Below, in pieces: positions 51,003 to 62,129 of a DNA stretch of 64,000 bases. The DNA is taken from NCBI RefSeq assembly GCF_000220395.1, contig NW_004086326.1, positions 1-64,000 of the forward strand, read 5' to 3'. The position numbers and the translations under genes are program-made. Every line of letters starts with the position of its first letter. Position 1 is the first letter of the stretch. This DNA is from Ichthyophthirius multifiliis (lineage: Eukaryota; Ciliophora; Oligohymenophorea; Hymenostomatida). The notes under the pieces were generated by a model. That model was not told the DNA's origin and ran no database searches. It saw only the letters and a list, made by a program, of their open reading frames with translations.

Positions 51003-52549
51003 TCATTCTACTATTTAAGCCCATTCGTGTTCAACATCTCCATACTAAAAAATAAGTAAAAATAAATATAATATAATATTTTATTTTTGAGTAAAAATTT
51101 ACCTAAATATTTTAAATTGTGGTATTTAGTCTATAAGCTAATTCACCTGCACCTAATTCTTTGTTTATTTTTATTTTATATGTATCTCCATTATAGTAAA
51201 ACTATTCAATCGGACAAACGATAACGGCAGTACCACATCCAAAAGACTCAATAATCTTTTAGTTTATAATAAAATTTAACAGAATAATTAAATTTAATAT
51301 TTTATAGTTTTTCAATGTTTGCTTTTATTATAACAATAAAAAAATATCGATAATCTATATTCGCATTTGTTACAATAATTGCAAACATTAAAAGTTTTGG
51401 AATATTAATATAATACTCTATCTTCTTTAACTGCCTTAGTAATTTCATATATTTTTATATTTCTTTCTGTAACTTTAAATTCTCCCCATGATTTAGTTAA
51501 TTTCTTTTTTTTAATTTAAATTAGAATTGATATATAATTTTAAATAAAAGGGTATTAAAATATTAATACTAATATTGTGTCTCTAATAACACCTGGTAAT
51601 ATAGTTCCTTCATCTAAATAAGGCGTTATTAATTCTTTTTCTCCTTATTCATTAAACCAAAGGAAAAATATATTAGATGTACCAACTTCAAGAAGACTTT
51701 TTTTAAATAAAAAATAATTTTCTAAAAAACATTACTTATCTTCCCATAACCAAAGCACTTATTAATACCCTTTTTCTTCAGCTTATTAACTAATTGGAAT
51801 AGTAGGACCATAATTACCTCCGATTTTCAAATTTCCTGTACCTCCTGGAGCTGCTCTAATTCTTTTAGGTTCACAATATAATTTTATTGGTTTAAATCCT
51901 GAAGGATAATAAGGGCCAACAGGTGAAAAAACACAAAAAAGCTTGGCTTTATCAGGAGCTCTTACTCCTAATTTTTCCTTTTATGTATATGAAAATTAAA
52001 AAAATACTATTCAATTTTTTTTTATACATCCATAGAAATTCCAGTAGGTCTTATATACAATGAGAATCCACGTTTGTTGGGGACCCATCTTTCATCTACT
52101 TTGACTAAATCTTTAATACATTTAAGAAACTCCTTTCCATCAAAATCAGGTAATGATAAAGATTTCATAGAATTTTTTAGACGGAACATATTCGCATCAG
52201 ATCTAAACATACGTATTTTTCCGTCTGTACCTTTAAAAGCTTTAGTTCCTTCAAAACATTATATAGCATAATGAATAGAAGAGCAAAAAGGATGCATTTA
52301 AATATGCTCAAATGGATGTATAATAGGTTTTTACCAACCAGTTGATTAATCAAAATCTATTGTTAGCATATGTTCAGTATGAAAAGCACCGAATCTCATT
52401 TTTTCTGGGTTTAATTCAGGAAGTTATTTGGAGAATTAAGAACGGTTTATAGATAAATCTTTATGCTTAAAATAACATTTTATATTAATATATTATATTT
52501 TTATGATTTACATAAAAAGTTTATTTTGAAGATAAGTCCATACAATCAT
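51003..52549 (-). CDS. BCAT: Branched-chain amino acid aminotransferase
   Basis: Introns 51978-52027, 51697-51735, 51504-51569, 51256-51416 and 51045-51102 give about 390 residues in one frame. Landmarks: MRFGAFHTEHMLTIDFDQS, the IHYAIQCFEGTKAFKG segment, the RGFSLYIRPTGISM strand, and the PLP-lysine region GGTGNLKIGGNYGPTIPISQ. LLEVGTSNIFFLWFNEQGE, DEGTILPGVIRDTIL, ESFGCGTAVIVCPIE and IQYGDVEHEWA follow. It transaminates leucine, isoleucine and valine with 2-oxoglutarate. The first ATG (52549) gives an uncertain leader, possibly with an extra in-phase intron, so whether it has a mitochondrial targeting peptide is unclear. Confidence 0.95.
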
Positions 52550-54261
52550 AATATGATTTAGATGAAAAAGTGTAATGTAATAAATTTTAAAATTTCTTTT
52601 ATATTAACTATAATGACTATTAAAATTAAAATTTTTACATTTTTAAAAATAGAAAGCATTTATTATATAATTTTAATTTTGTGTCTTATTTGATTTTTAC
52701 TTCTTTTTCAATCAATGAAAAATAAATTAAATAAAATAAATAAATTTATTTTAATATAATTTTTAAAGTTTTATTTTAATATATATTTATTTATTATTTA
52801 TTTAATATTCGATATTATTTATTTATTATACTTCTATAATATTTATTTAATATTTTTTTATTATTAATATAATATTTAATTCATAATTATATTAATTTTT
52901 TGTTTTATATATTCAACTATATTTTTTTTTTTAAAAAAAAAAAAAAAATTATTTATTATAATTTTTTTTTTATATTATCATTTATTTATTTTTATTTTAA
53001 ATATATATTATGATTTTTATTTTTATAAAATTTTAATTTTTTATAGTTTCGTTTAATTGTATATAAATATTTTTTTAAATTTGTTTAATATTTTCTAAGA
53101 ATTTTTCAATATATTTTACTAATTTTTAGACTTTTTTATTTAACTCTAGATTACCTTATAATTTCTAAATATAGTTTAGTAACAAAAAAATTTTTTTTTA
53201 ATATAAATATTATTATATTTTTTAAAAATATATTATTATCATTCTATGTTTTTAATAATTTATATTTCTATTTATATAATATTTTATTCTGAACATAATT
53301 TAAGGTGTAATTGCTTTAATACATATTATTTCTTAAGTGATTACATTATTTACTTTATAAGATTCTTTGATTTTTTTTGTAATTAACTTAAATTATATTA
53401 TTTATTATTCTTGCATATACAGATGCATTAAAATAATAACATTATAAAATTTAAATAATTTTTTTTAATTATATAATATTTTTAGATCTGTATAAACAAT
53501 TAAAAAATACTGCAAAAAGAATTTATATTATGCCATTTTCCCAAATTTAAAGTTTATTTAACATATTATTCTATTTTAAATAAATTATAAGTATAAATAT
53601 TTAAAATAAATTAGAGTCTCACATTTTTTAAATTTATATATAGAGTAATTATACTAAAGTTTTTTTTTATGTAAAAGAATCATTATAGTTTAAGACATTT
53701 GAAATCCAGAATCGTATAATAATTAAATCTTTATATCAATAGACATTTCTTCGTTAATATAAGGATTGGGATTACTTAAGTTTTAATAATCCACTTATTT
53801 TTCGAATTAGAAATTTTTTAATTTTTTATAAATAAATTTTGATAAATTTTTTATTTAATTATTATGAGTGATGAAATATTGCAAACTATATTATAATTAC
53901 ATAAAAAAAATCATATATTTGAATTTTCAGTTTTTTCATTTATTAAAATAAATAACTAAATAAATCATCATAAAATAAATATTCAAAATTTATAATCTTT
54001 TTATTTTTAATAAGATCCTGTTTTAAAATAGAATTTTATATTTATAAATTTTAAATGTTATTAATTTTTATTTTATTTAAATAAATTAATAAATTTAAAC
54101 TTAAAAATAAAAAATTTAATTTAAATAAAATAAAATTGTTTATATATTAAAATTTTTATATAAATTATAAAACTAATAGATATATTAAATATAAATTAAA
54201 ATAATATTTAGTAATATATATTTTTAAGGAATTTATCTAAATAAATTATATTTGAATATAA
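52550..54261. other. Intergenic region
   Basis: About 1.7 kb of AT-rich DNA with long poly-T/poly-A runs (for example near 52920-52970). No gene or RNA was recognised. Confidence 0.55.
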
Positions 54262-54841
54262 TCAAACAATATTTTTACTAGCTTTTTTAATTAGCTATTG
54301 ATTATTAATATTTTTATTAATCTACAAATTTAATTCTAATTTGTTTACGTTAATATTATCATTATATTTACTATCATCATCTTCAGTATTATATATTTCT
54401 TCTCTTTCTTAACTCAGACTTTACATTAATATATTTTCTTAATTTTAAAGTTATTCACATTTTATTAATCTATCTTTTTTCTTTTCATATTATTCTTTAA
54501 AATACTTAAATAAAATAAATTTATAAAACACTTATAATAAAAAAAATACTTGTAAATATCCAGGAGGAAAATTCAAATTTTAATATGGTGTTGATTTTCC
54601 TTATTCTTAAGCCATGCATATTGAAAGCTAAATTATTAAAATATTTAAATGCATAAATATATATAAAAAAAATAACAGCTAATCTTTCTCTTTCAGTTTT
54701 ATTTCCTCCATTATGCTTAAGTTTTATATGTAGGTTCAATGATACTTCTGATCCATATAATTTAGAACATTCAACATAGGGACAAATTTAGCTTTTTTCT
54801 ATTTCATTCGAAGTTCTTCTGTTTTTTTTTTTATTTTTCAT
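54262..54841 (-). CDS. Single C2H2 zinc-finger protein
   Basis: 161 residues with introns 54628-54676 and 54505-54549. After a basic leader (MKNKKKNRRTSNEIEKS) comes one finger, CPYVECSKLYGSEVSLNLH..KLKH, with ligands C-x4-C-x12-H-x4-H, a standard spacing. Next come GGNKTERERLA and a Pro-rich segment (STPYQNLNFPPGYLQYF). A charged helix (KEQYEKKKDRLIKCEQL) and an acidic Asn-rich tail follow. A lone finger with conserved flanks suggests RNA or protein binding rather than long-site DNA recognition, but this is inference. The finger itself is encoded in one exon and both introns lie downstream. Confidence 0.8.
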
Positions 54842-55065
54842 GCAAATTAATTTTTAGTATTCTCTATGCAAATTCTTTTAAAAAAACATGAATAAAATCA
54901 TAAAAAAATTTCATAAATACATGATAAATTATTTTATTTACAAAATAAAAAATTAAAATTAAATTGGATTAAAAAATAAGCATATTTAACATTATTATTT
55001 TTTTATAATTATAATTTTTTTTATGTATATTATTTTTAGGTTTTATATTATTATATTATAAACAC

Positions 55066-55534
55066 TTTTTTAAATGTTATACAAATTTAGTATATTATAA
55101 CTTTAATATTACTTCTAATTCGTTTAGTTTTGAATCTAGCACTTAATTATCAGTTGATAGTTCATTTATTTTAGAAATCATCATTTCATTCATTAAGTAT
55201 GTTTTCCAAAATTCTTAATAGTAGTTAGTTTATTAATTATATTTTGGGTAAACTTAAAAATTTAATAAATATAATTATAAAAATATTAGTAATTTTTATT
55301 TTTACTTTCTGTATTTTAAGATATTTAAGAATTGGAAGTGTTTATTTATTCTGCTATCCATATGTCTGATTTATTGTTTTTAAGATCTGTTACATGTCCT
55401 ATAGTTTATTTAATATCATTTTCAATTTACTATAAATCTCTTGTTTATTAAGAATTCTGAGTATTTTATTGTTATTAATAACTAAATGAGTCGTTTAAAG
55501 CATTTTATTAATTAGAATTTTCACAAAAAGACAT
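55066..55534 (-). CDS. Small coiled-coil protein, 3' end uncertain
   Basis: MSFCENSNQQNALNDSFSYQ starts at 55534. Intron 55253-55304 joins SNSQISQNTE to IYPKYNQQTNYYQEFWKTYL. The rest is helical (MISKINELSTDNQVLDSKLN). The frame stays open past 55066 into spacer without TGA, so the true end is unclear. A one-base slip or another intron may be hidden. The size and helical make-up are reminiscent of small adaptor subunits, but no family is recognised. Confidence 0.45.
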
Positions 55535-56616
55535 TTTTTTTTAATTTATAATTCTACTTAATTATTATTTATTTTTTAATATATATTATATTATTAACTG
55601 ATTTTTTTTTTTCTTTTTAAAAAAGAAAAATGAAAAAATATGTTAAAAATAATAAAGTGATTGAATTATAAATAAAAAAATATATGTATATATAAAAAAT
55701 TTTATAATTATATTATTTTTAATATATAATTTTTTATTTTATTCTTTATATTTTTGTTTAAGTAATTTAATTTAATTTAATTTACTCAACACCGTTTATT
55801 CTTTTAAAATTTATTTTAATTACTAACAAAAAATAAGCTATAATTAATTACTTAGCCGACATTTATATATATTTTATATTTTAAATGAATAATTTATTGG
55901 TTTTATAAATATTTATGGAGATATTATTATCAATAATTTGAAAATACATAAGATTTTTTTCAAATAAAAAAATAATTATTAATATGCAAAAAAAAAAATA
56001 TATAATATTTTTTTTTTGATTGCACAAAAAAAAATATATAATGTCTTTTTTTTTGATTGAATTTTTAAATTAAAAGTATTGTAAAAATAATATTCAAAAG
56101 TAAAATTTTTATGATAACTATAATTTTTTGACATTTTAAGAGTTTTTTTCAAGTCTATAAAAAGTTTTTAATAAATACTAATTAGGACTTCATAATAATT
56201 CTAATTTTTAATTAGTCTAATTCAATACTTTTTATAATAAATTAATTTAATATCTATCGTTTCTTATATTTTTTTACATTAGATTTGTTCTTTTCTAATT
56301 ATGGTTTTCTGTTTCGTTTGTTGTTTTTGTTTTTGCTTTTGCATTTTGCTTTTTAATATTTAAAAATAATATGTAAATTATAATTAATTAAAAGAATATT
56401 TATAATAATTATTAATTAGTTTAGTTTAATTTTAATAAAAATTAATTTTTTTATAAAGCTAAATTAAATCATAATAATTTAAATGAAACAAAAAATTATG
56501 ATAAAAACAAGTTATTTAAAATATCATCTATATTTTAAATTTTTGATTATCATTTATAAAAAATAAAAAAATATAATTTTTATTTCTTTTATTTAGTTTC
56601 TAAGATTAATTTTTTT
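55535..56616. other. Intergenic spacer with a short tandem duplication
   Basis: No gene found. It contains the duplicated unit at about 55983-56060 and otherwise AT-rich spacer. Confidence 0.5.
55983..56060. repeat. Tandem duplication, about 38-bp unit
   Basis: Two adjacent copies of a unit built of GCA, an A run, ATATATAAT, a T run and GATTG. The copies differ by a few bases, so this is a recent local duplication. Confidence 0.75.
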
Positions 56617-57553
56617 TCATTTTTTATCTTTGTGTTACAATTTTCTTAACTAATAATAAGTATGTGTATTAATAAAGTTTTAACATATTTATTTTATTTA
56701 ACTTTTATTGAAATCATTTTTCTCTCCATATTCCTAAAGGGAATTTTAGGAAGATATTGAAAATAAATTATCACCCATTTCTTCTTTAAGAGTAATTATA
56801 TTCATAGAAGAACTATTAAAAAATACATAATTTTTTATAAAAATTTATTTACCCTTTTTTTTTATTTTATTGATGTATTTCATATTATTATTGCTATTAT
56901 AATTATACTAATTATTATTAAGATTAATTTTATTAATTACAATCATTTATTTAATTTTCAATTATATTTTTATGCTATTAAAATTAATAGCTTTTTTTTT
57001 TCTAATAATAAGAATTTTTTATTTTTTTGGATGATCTTTTTAGGAGGCTACTTTATTAAAATTAGAAACTTATTTTTCATTTTATTAATTTTGAATTAAT
57101 ATTTTTTTTTTTAAATTGCAATCGTTATTTAAAGTACAAATTTTATTTTTTAATCCTTATTATTCATTTTATAGTTTTTGTAATTTTTCTTATTTTATTA
57201 AAATTATACTTTCCAAAGCCATTTATTAGAAATTTAGTTTTTTAATTTATTCATTAAAGGTTTCATTCTGTAATTTATTTTCATCGAGTTGTTGCTTCAT
57301 TTATTTTTAAATAATAAATTCTTTTCTTAATTCATCTAAATGCTAATTACTTTTTACAAAATCTGACTCCTGTTTTTATAAATAACCATATAATTATTAG
57401 GTTTAGATTTTTAAGTCTTGTTATTATAATTCATATAAACTATTTTATTAATTAAAGAATAAAATTTAAAATTCTATTTAGTTTAATTATTCTTTTTAGC
57501 TATTTTTTTCTTTTTAATAATCTTGTTAGCATTATTTACTTAGAAACAGACAT
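56617..57553 (-). CDS. Coiled-coil protein with frame changes
   Basis: A start at 57553 (MSVSKQIMLTRLLKRKK) passes into another frame with the clear coiled coil KSNQHLDELRKEFIIQKQMK and QKEIKKLNFQ-type heptads. A likely intron near 56840-56885 leads to MNIITLKEEMGDNLFSISS and TGA at 56617. The N-terminal third needs at least two frame changes near T or A runs. Whether that reflects missed introns, sequencing slips or a decaying gene cannot be told. No known domain is visible. Confidence 0.4.
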
Positions 57554-57917
57554 GATTATTAAAATAAAATAATAAAAATAAAAATTTATTTGATATTGTA
57601 AAAAAATAATTTACATTTAATTTATTTTATCATCAGCTATTTATATTAATTATACGATTATAATGTTTAAAGAATCCTAACTTTGATTTTATGAATTTAA
57701 ATTAAACTATTATAATTAATTTTTTATATTTTATAAATCTGATTCTATTATATTCATAGAAAACTTAATTGTTTTTTTTACAAATATATAATATAATTTA
57801 AAGAAAATATACTAATAAAATTAATTAAAATTTTAATTTTTATATAAATTTTAATAATTATATTTAAATTTTTTTTAATTTAAATAAATAAACTACATTC
57901 AAAAACCATTTAATTTT
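57554..57917. other. Intergenic spacer
   Basis: A 364-base AT-rich gap between the coiled-coil and MORN genes; nothing recognised. Confidence 0.5.
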
Positions 57918-58965
57918 TCATCCAATTCGTAAATTTCTTTTTTTAATAATATTACCATTCTCATGAGGTTGATTATTTTTCCATTCTCCCATATATTTTT
58001 TATTTTGATTATAAACAAATGTTTTAAATCCTACTTTATATCATCAAATTATTATCCATCATAGCTTTATCAATTTTCAAAAAATATTTACATTTGCCAT
58101 TTATTTTCCATCATATTCTTTTCATATTGGAAACATCTTAAATTAATCCACTAATAAATACTGTAAATTTTGTCATATAAGACGCACTCTATAAGTCGCA
58201 CTGCAGCTTATAAAAAATCCTGTATATGCGTTTAACCATTAAAATTTGCATTCAATTGCATTTAAGGATTTTCAATATTTCACGAACATAATGCTGTCTA
58301 TAAAATTTATATAGAAAGTTTTTCATTATTTTAGATTTAGCATTAATGGAATATTCAGTATTTATAATAATAGAGATATATTTTATTAAAAAAAAAAAAA
58401 AAAAATAGAAAATTTTTCCTTAATTATTTTCAAATTATCCAGATAAAAAGATTTGTCTAAAAAAAACATAAAAACTTGAATTTATTTATTTTTGAAATCA
58501 CCATCACAATAACTATTATTTGGCTAGAATTTTTTTGGTTTTTGATGATAATTATCATTAAGCCATAATCCAATATATTCTTATCAGTTTACATATAAAA
58601 AGTGCCTTTTCCATTATCTTACCCATTAATCCATCCACATTGGTAAATATTTCCATTAAGATTAATAATTCTTCCAATTTTATTAGATTTATCATCTTTC
58701 CATTAGACAATTTAAAAACTTTCATCTTTACATAAAGAATACCTTTTCCAAATCTTTTTCGGATAATCTATATTTTATCATATATATATCCTTAACTATT
58801 TTAATATATTTAAAATTTTATTATCCTTTATTTAATCATGAATCAAATTTTTAATTTGTAATATTAATTGTTTTTTATATTATTCAACATTTAATTATAA
58901 CCATACTTCTGAGTCTGATTAATGTTCTTCTGTTTGTTCTTTTTTATATTTAAAACAATAAAGGA
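57918..58965 (-). pseudogene. MORN-repeat protein gene, broken by insertion and frame changes
   Basis: Fragments of at least four MORN-type repeats appear in order on the minus strand: GRIINLNGNIYQCGWINGQD and NGKGTFYM, YIGLWLNDNYHQKPKK, YDKIYSIYQWINLRCFQYEK, and VYNQNKKYMGEWKNNQPHEN. MORN repeats bind membranes or scaffold ciliary and cortical structures. The repeats sit in different frames and are split between about 58160 and 58440 by non-coding sequence that includes a MITE-like element and a poly-A run. In-frame TGAs occur between fragments. The start is not defined; an upstream leader KEQTEEHQSDSEVWL is readable. It is most likely a dead gene, or a gene whose insert is removed as an intron. 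Confidence 0.5.
58161..58358. mobile_element. MITE-like insertion with TA target duplication
   Basis: 198 bases flanked by TA on both sides. The ends are CTGTAAAT.. and ..ATTCAG, a short imperfect inverted repeat. Near one end the minus strand reads GTGCGACTTATAGAGTGCGTCTTATA in two overlapping pieces, that is, two copies of GTGCGNCTTATA. Such motifs recur at the ends of some eukaryotic cut-and-paste transposons. It carries no gene and lies inside the MORN gene. The family is not assigned. Confidence 0.5.
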
Positions 58966-59421
58966 TATTCAAATATACATTTTAATGAACATGAATAAAT
59001 TAAATATTAGATTTTAAATATTATATTGTTAATTTTTATTTATAGACATTAAAAAATTTTAAATGATTAAATTTTAAATATAATATAAAATAATGTACAG
59101 ATAATTAACAATTAACACTCACTATTAAAATTAATATACTTTAATATAGTTATAGAGTAATTTCGCTAAATATCTACATTATTTAAATAAAAATGTTATA
59201 TGGATAAATAATATTAATTTAAGTAATTATTAAGATAATAAATAAAATTATTAAAAATTTACAACTATTTGATGATATAATAATAGATAGTAGAAAGTAT
59301 ACTTGTATTAAAGTTCACTTATTCTAAAAAAGTAAAATTTTAAATAAAAAATATAATATAAAAAAAAAAATAAGATTTTATTTAAAAATATAAATTATAT
59401 ATTATTATTATTATTATTATA

Positions 59422-59457
<36 letters not shown>

Positions 59458-60161
59458 TTTTAATATATTAAAAAAACAAAATTATATTATTTTTTATTTT
59501 TTTAAATTATTAATTTTTTTTATTTTAATCTAAATATATTTTGATTAAATTCTTTACTATATGATTTTTATTTTTATTTTATAACAATAATTTATTGACT
59601 TTTTACTTTTTTATTATTTTAATCATATTTTTTTTTTTATATTATTAATATTATTTCTTTTTTTTTTTTTCATATTTTTTTTTAAGAAATTATATTTTAT
59701 TTTTATATATTATATTTTATTTTTTATATATTATTAATTGTATTTTTTCAAATATTTTTTTTTTACATTTTATTTTATCATTAGTTTTATGTTCAAAATA
59801 TATACTATAAAAATATTAATTTTCATTATAAATTATACATAATTTTATATTTTATTTTTATAAAATAATAATGTAAATTTTATTTTATTTTAATTTAATT
59901 AATTTAATTTTTATTTTAATAATATTATGATTTTTTGTTGAATAAATATTATTTATAAAATTAAAATATTTTTTTTATTATTATAAAACCTATTTTTATA
60001 AGAAAATAAAATTATTTAAATTTATAAATGTTTTTTATTTATTTATTCTAAAATAATTATTAATTTTACAATAAAAATAATAATAAATAATATTAAAATA
60101 AAAAAAATAATTTATTAATCAATTATAATATTTTAAAATATCTATATATAGTTTTAATTTA
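58966..60161. other. Intergenic region with trinucleotide repeat
   Basis: About 1.2 kb, extremely AT-rich, with an (ATT)n tract at 59399-59456. No gene seen. The left part could hold the lost 5' end of the MORN gene. Confidence 0.5.
59399..59456. repeat. (ATT)n microsatellite
   Basis: About 19 ATT units with one interruption. Confidence 0.95.
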
Positions 60162-62129
60162 TCATAATTTTTAATTATTAAATGATTTATTAAAAATATT
60201 CTTATATCTTTAAGATAAATTAGAATTAAAATTATTTTATATTTAATCATATTAATGTTCTTAAGTATTTATATTTATATTTTTTTTGTTTCTTGTTAAA
60301 TTTAAAAATCTAGTATTTCTTGTAAAAGATTTTCTTTCTTTTTCTTGATTTATATAATTTTTAACGAATTCATAATCACTAGTTTATATGTTTTCTATAA
60401 TATTAACATTTTAATTAAAAAAAATCTAAAATTTTTATAAAAAAAAAAACTAATATAATAGTAATAGTATAAAAAATATACGTTTTTAATCTAATCAACT
60501 AAATTAAAATCTAATAACAGAAAAATAAATTATGAAGCATTAATTAAAATATTTTCCTTTTCTATTTAAAATAAAACATCTTTAATAATTTCTAAAATTT
60601 TAATATCAATTTAAGAAATATCCATATTTTAAACTGATATAAATCCTTTTTACTAAGAATCAAGTTTATGAAATATTTATTCTAATTATTAATATAATTA
60701 TATATCTTCTACCTATAATTTTTTTTATATATTTTTATTGCTTTGATTTATTTATAATTATAAAAATGATGATAAATTAAGTTTATTTAAATGCCTTTAT
60801 TATAATTTCTTTTAACTGGATAAAAGCATATTTTAAGACATATAATTAAGTTTTTTATTAAAAAAGCTTAATCCATTTACGAATTAATGGCTTCTTTATC
60901 TTCTTTATTTATTTAATTCGTATTCTAAAGCTGAAAATAAAAATAAAATAAAAAAATATTTACATAAAAGAGCATCTTTTTAATTAATAATTTAAGAAAC
61001 TTTTTAATAAATTTTAGATTTTTTATCAATTGAAGGAGTAAAATATTATTATCGAGTATTTGAGTCGTCTTAATTTTTAAGTTTTTCAAACTTTTCAAGA
61101 TCAATTTTTCTTTAAATAAATGACTTTTCGTTTAATAATCGATTTACACTTTTTTCTTATAAATACTTTGAAATTTTTTAATCACTTTTATAGAATATAT
61201 TAGGCGAAAAAGTATATATTTATTAAGAATAAGAACTTTTTTGGCATAACTCTTTGCTGGTGCTTAAGTATTATGGATTACTTTTAGAACGTTATTCAGC
61301 GATGTATTTGCTTAAAGCAGAAATCTTCGGTTTCTACTAACAAATTTTTTATATATCTATATTGTTTTAGTTATATTTTTCTTATAACCTTTAATTTTTA
61401 TAATTCCTTCAACTATTAAGCGATCTTCAATTTTACATTTAAGCTTCAAATTTGCTGATTAAGGAGAAATTTTAGGATGAAAAGTATTTGTTTAAATATT
61501 TTTTTAAATTTCTTTTTATTTATTTTATTAAATTTGTTTTTCAAGTCTTTTTTAATGTTAAAAATTATCATCATATAATTTTAAAAAATGGGTTTAGCAT
61601 TTTTTCTGATTTATATGATTTACTTTTATTATTAATTAAGAGTTATTTGATTATTTTAATTATTTATTATTTTATTTGCTATTTTTTTTGTAAAGTTATT
61701 AGCATAATATTCATTGAAAAATTCGTCTTTTTTTTACTACAATAATTATTTTTTATCTTATTACTTTTTATTTAGATTTTAAGATATTATTTATTTTTAA
61801 CCATTTATAATATTTAGATTAAGATCTACATGTTTATTGTCTGGTTTTAAATGTTGTAAATTATTATTTGTTTTTTAATTTTAAGATAAGCAATTTATTA
61901 CTTAAAATTCTTGATCTTAAATAAAATATTTTTACTTTTATTTGTAATTAAATTATTAAAAAATACTTTATTCTATAAATTTTATGTATTCTTTTTATAA
62001 ATTGTTCTTTGTGCAAAATTGGGATGCTAATTATTGTATGTTTTATCCTTTATGTAATTCAATTGTATCTTTTCTTCCTTTTTCTATATCTATGTTTATT
62101 ATAATCTTTTTTTATGTTTCTTAATTCAT
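60162..62129 (-). CDS. EF-hand-like protein with FxP-type repeats, probably cytoskeletal/centrosomal
   Basis: MNQETQKKIIINIDIEKGRK starts at 62129; TGA is at 60162. The N-terminal part (INIDIEKGRKDTIELHKGQN then QLASQFCTKNNL) resembles a small domain seen at the start of several protist centrosomal and cytoskeletal proteins. Next come repeats of the type LYDDNFQHQKRLEKQ..NTFHPKISPQSANL and QKPKISALSKYIAEQRSKSN. The later segment LEQIFHKLDSQQKGFISVQN is an EF-hand-like helix-loop-helix with an atypical loop. Introns at 61357-61388, 60931-60963 and 60426-60481 are needed, plus one frame change near 61560-61600. A structural, possibly calcium-linked role in the cell cortex or basal body is an inference. 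Confidence 0.6.

Noticed and set aside
61488-61745. Standard-code plus-strand frame of about 85 codons
   Set aside because: Phe/Ile/Tyr-rich antisense shadow of the minus-strand EF-hand-like gene.
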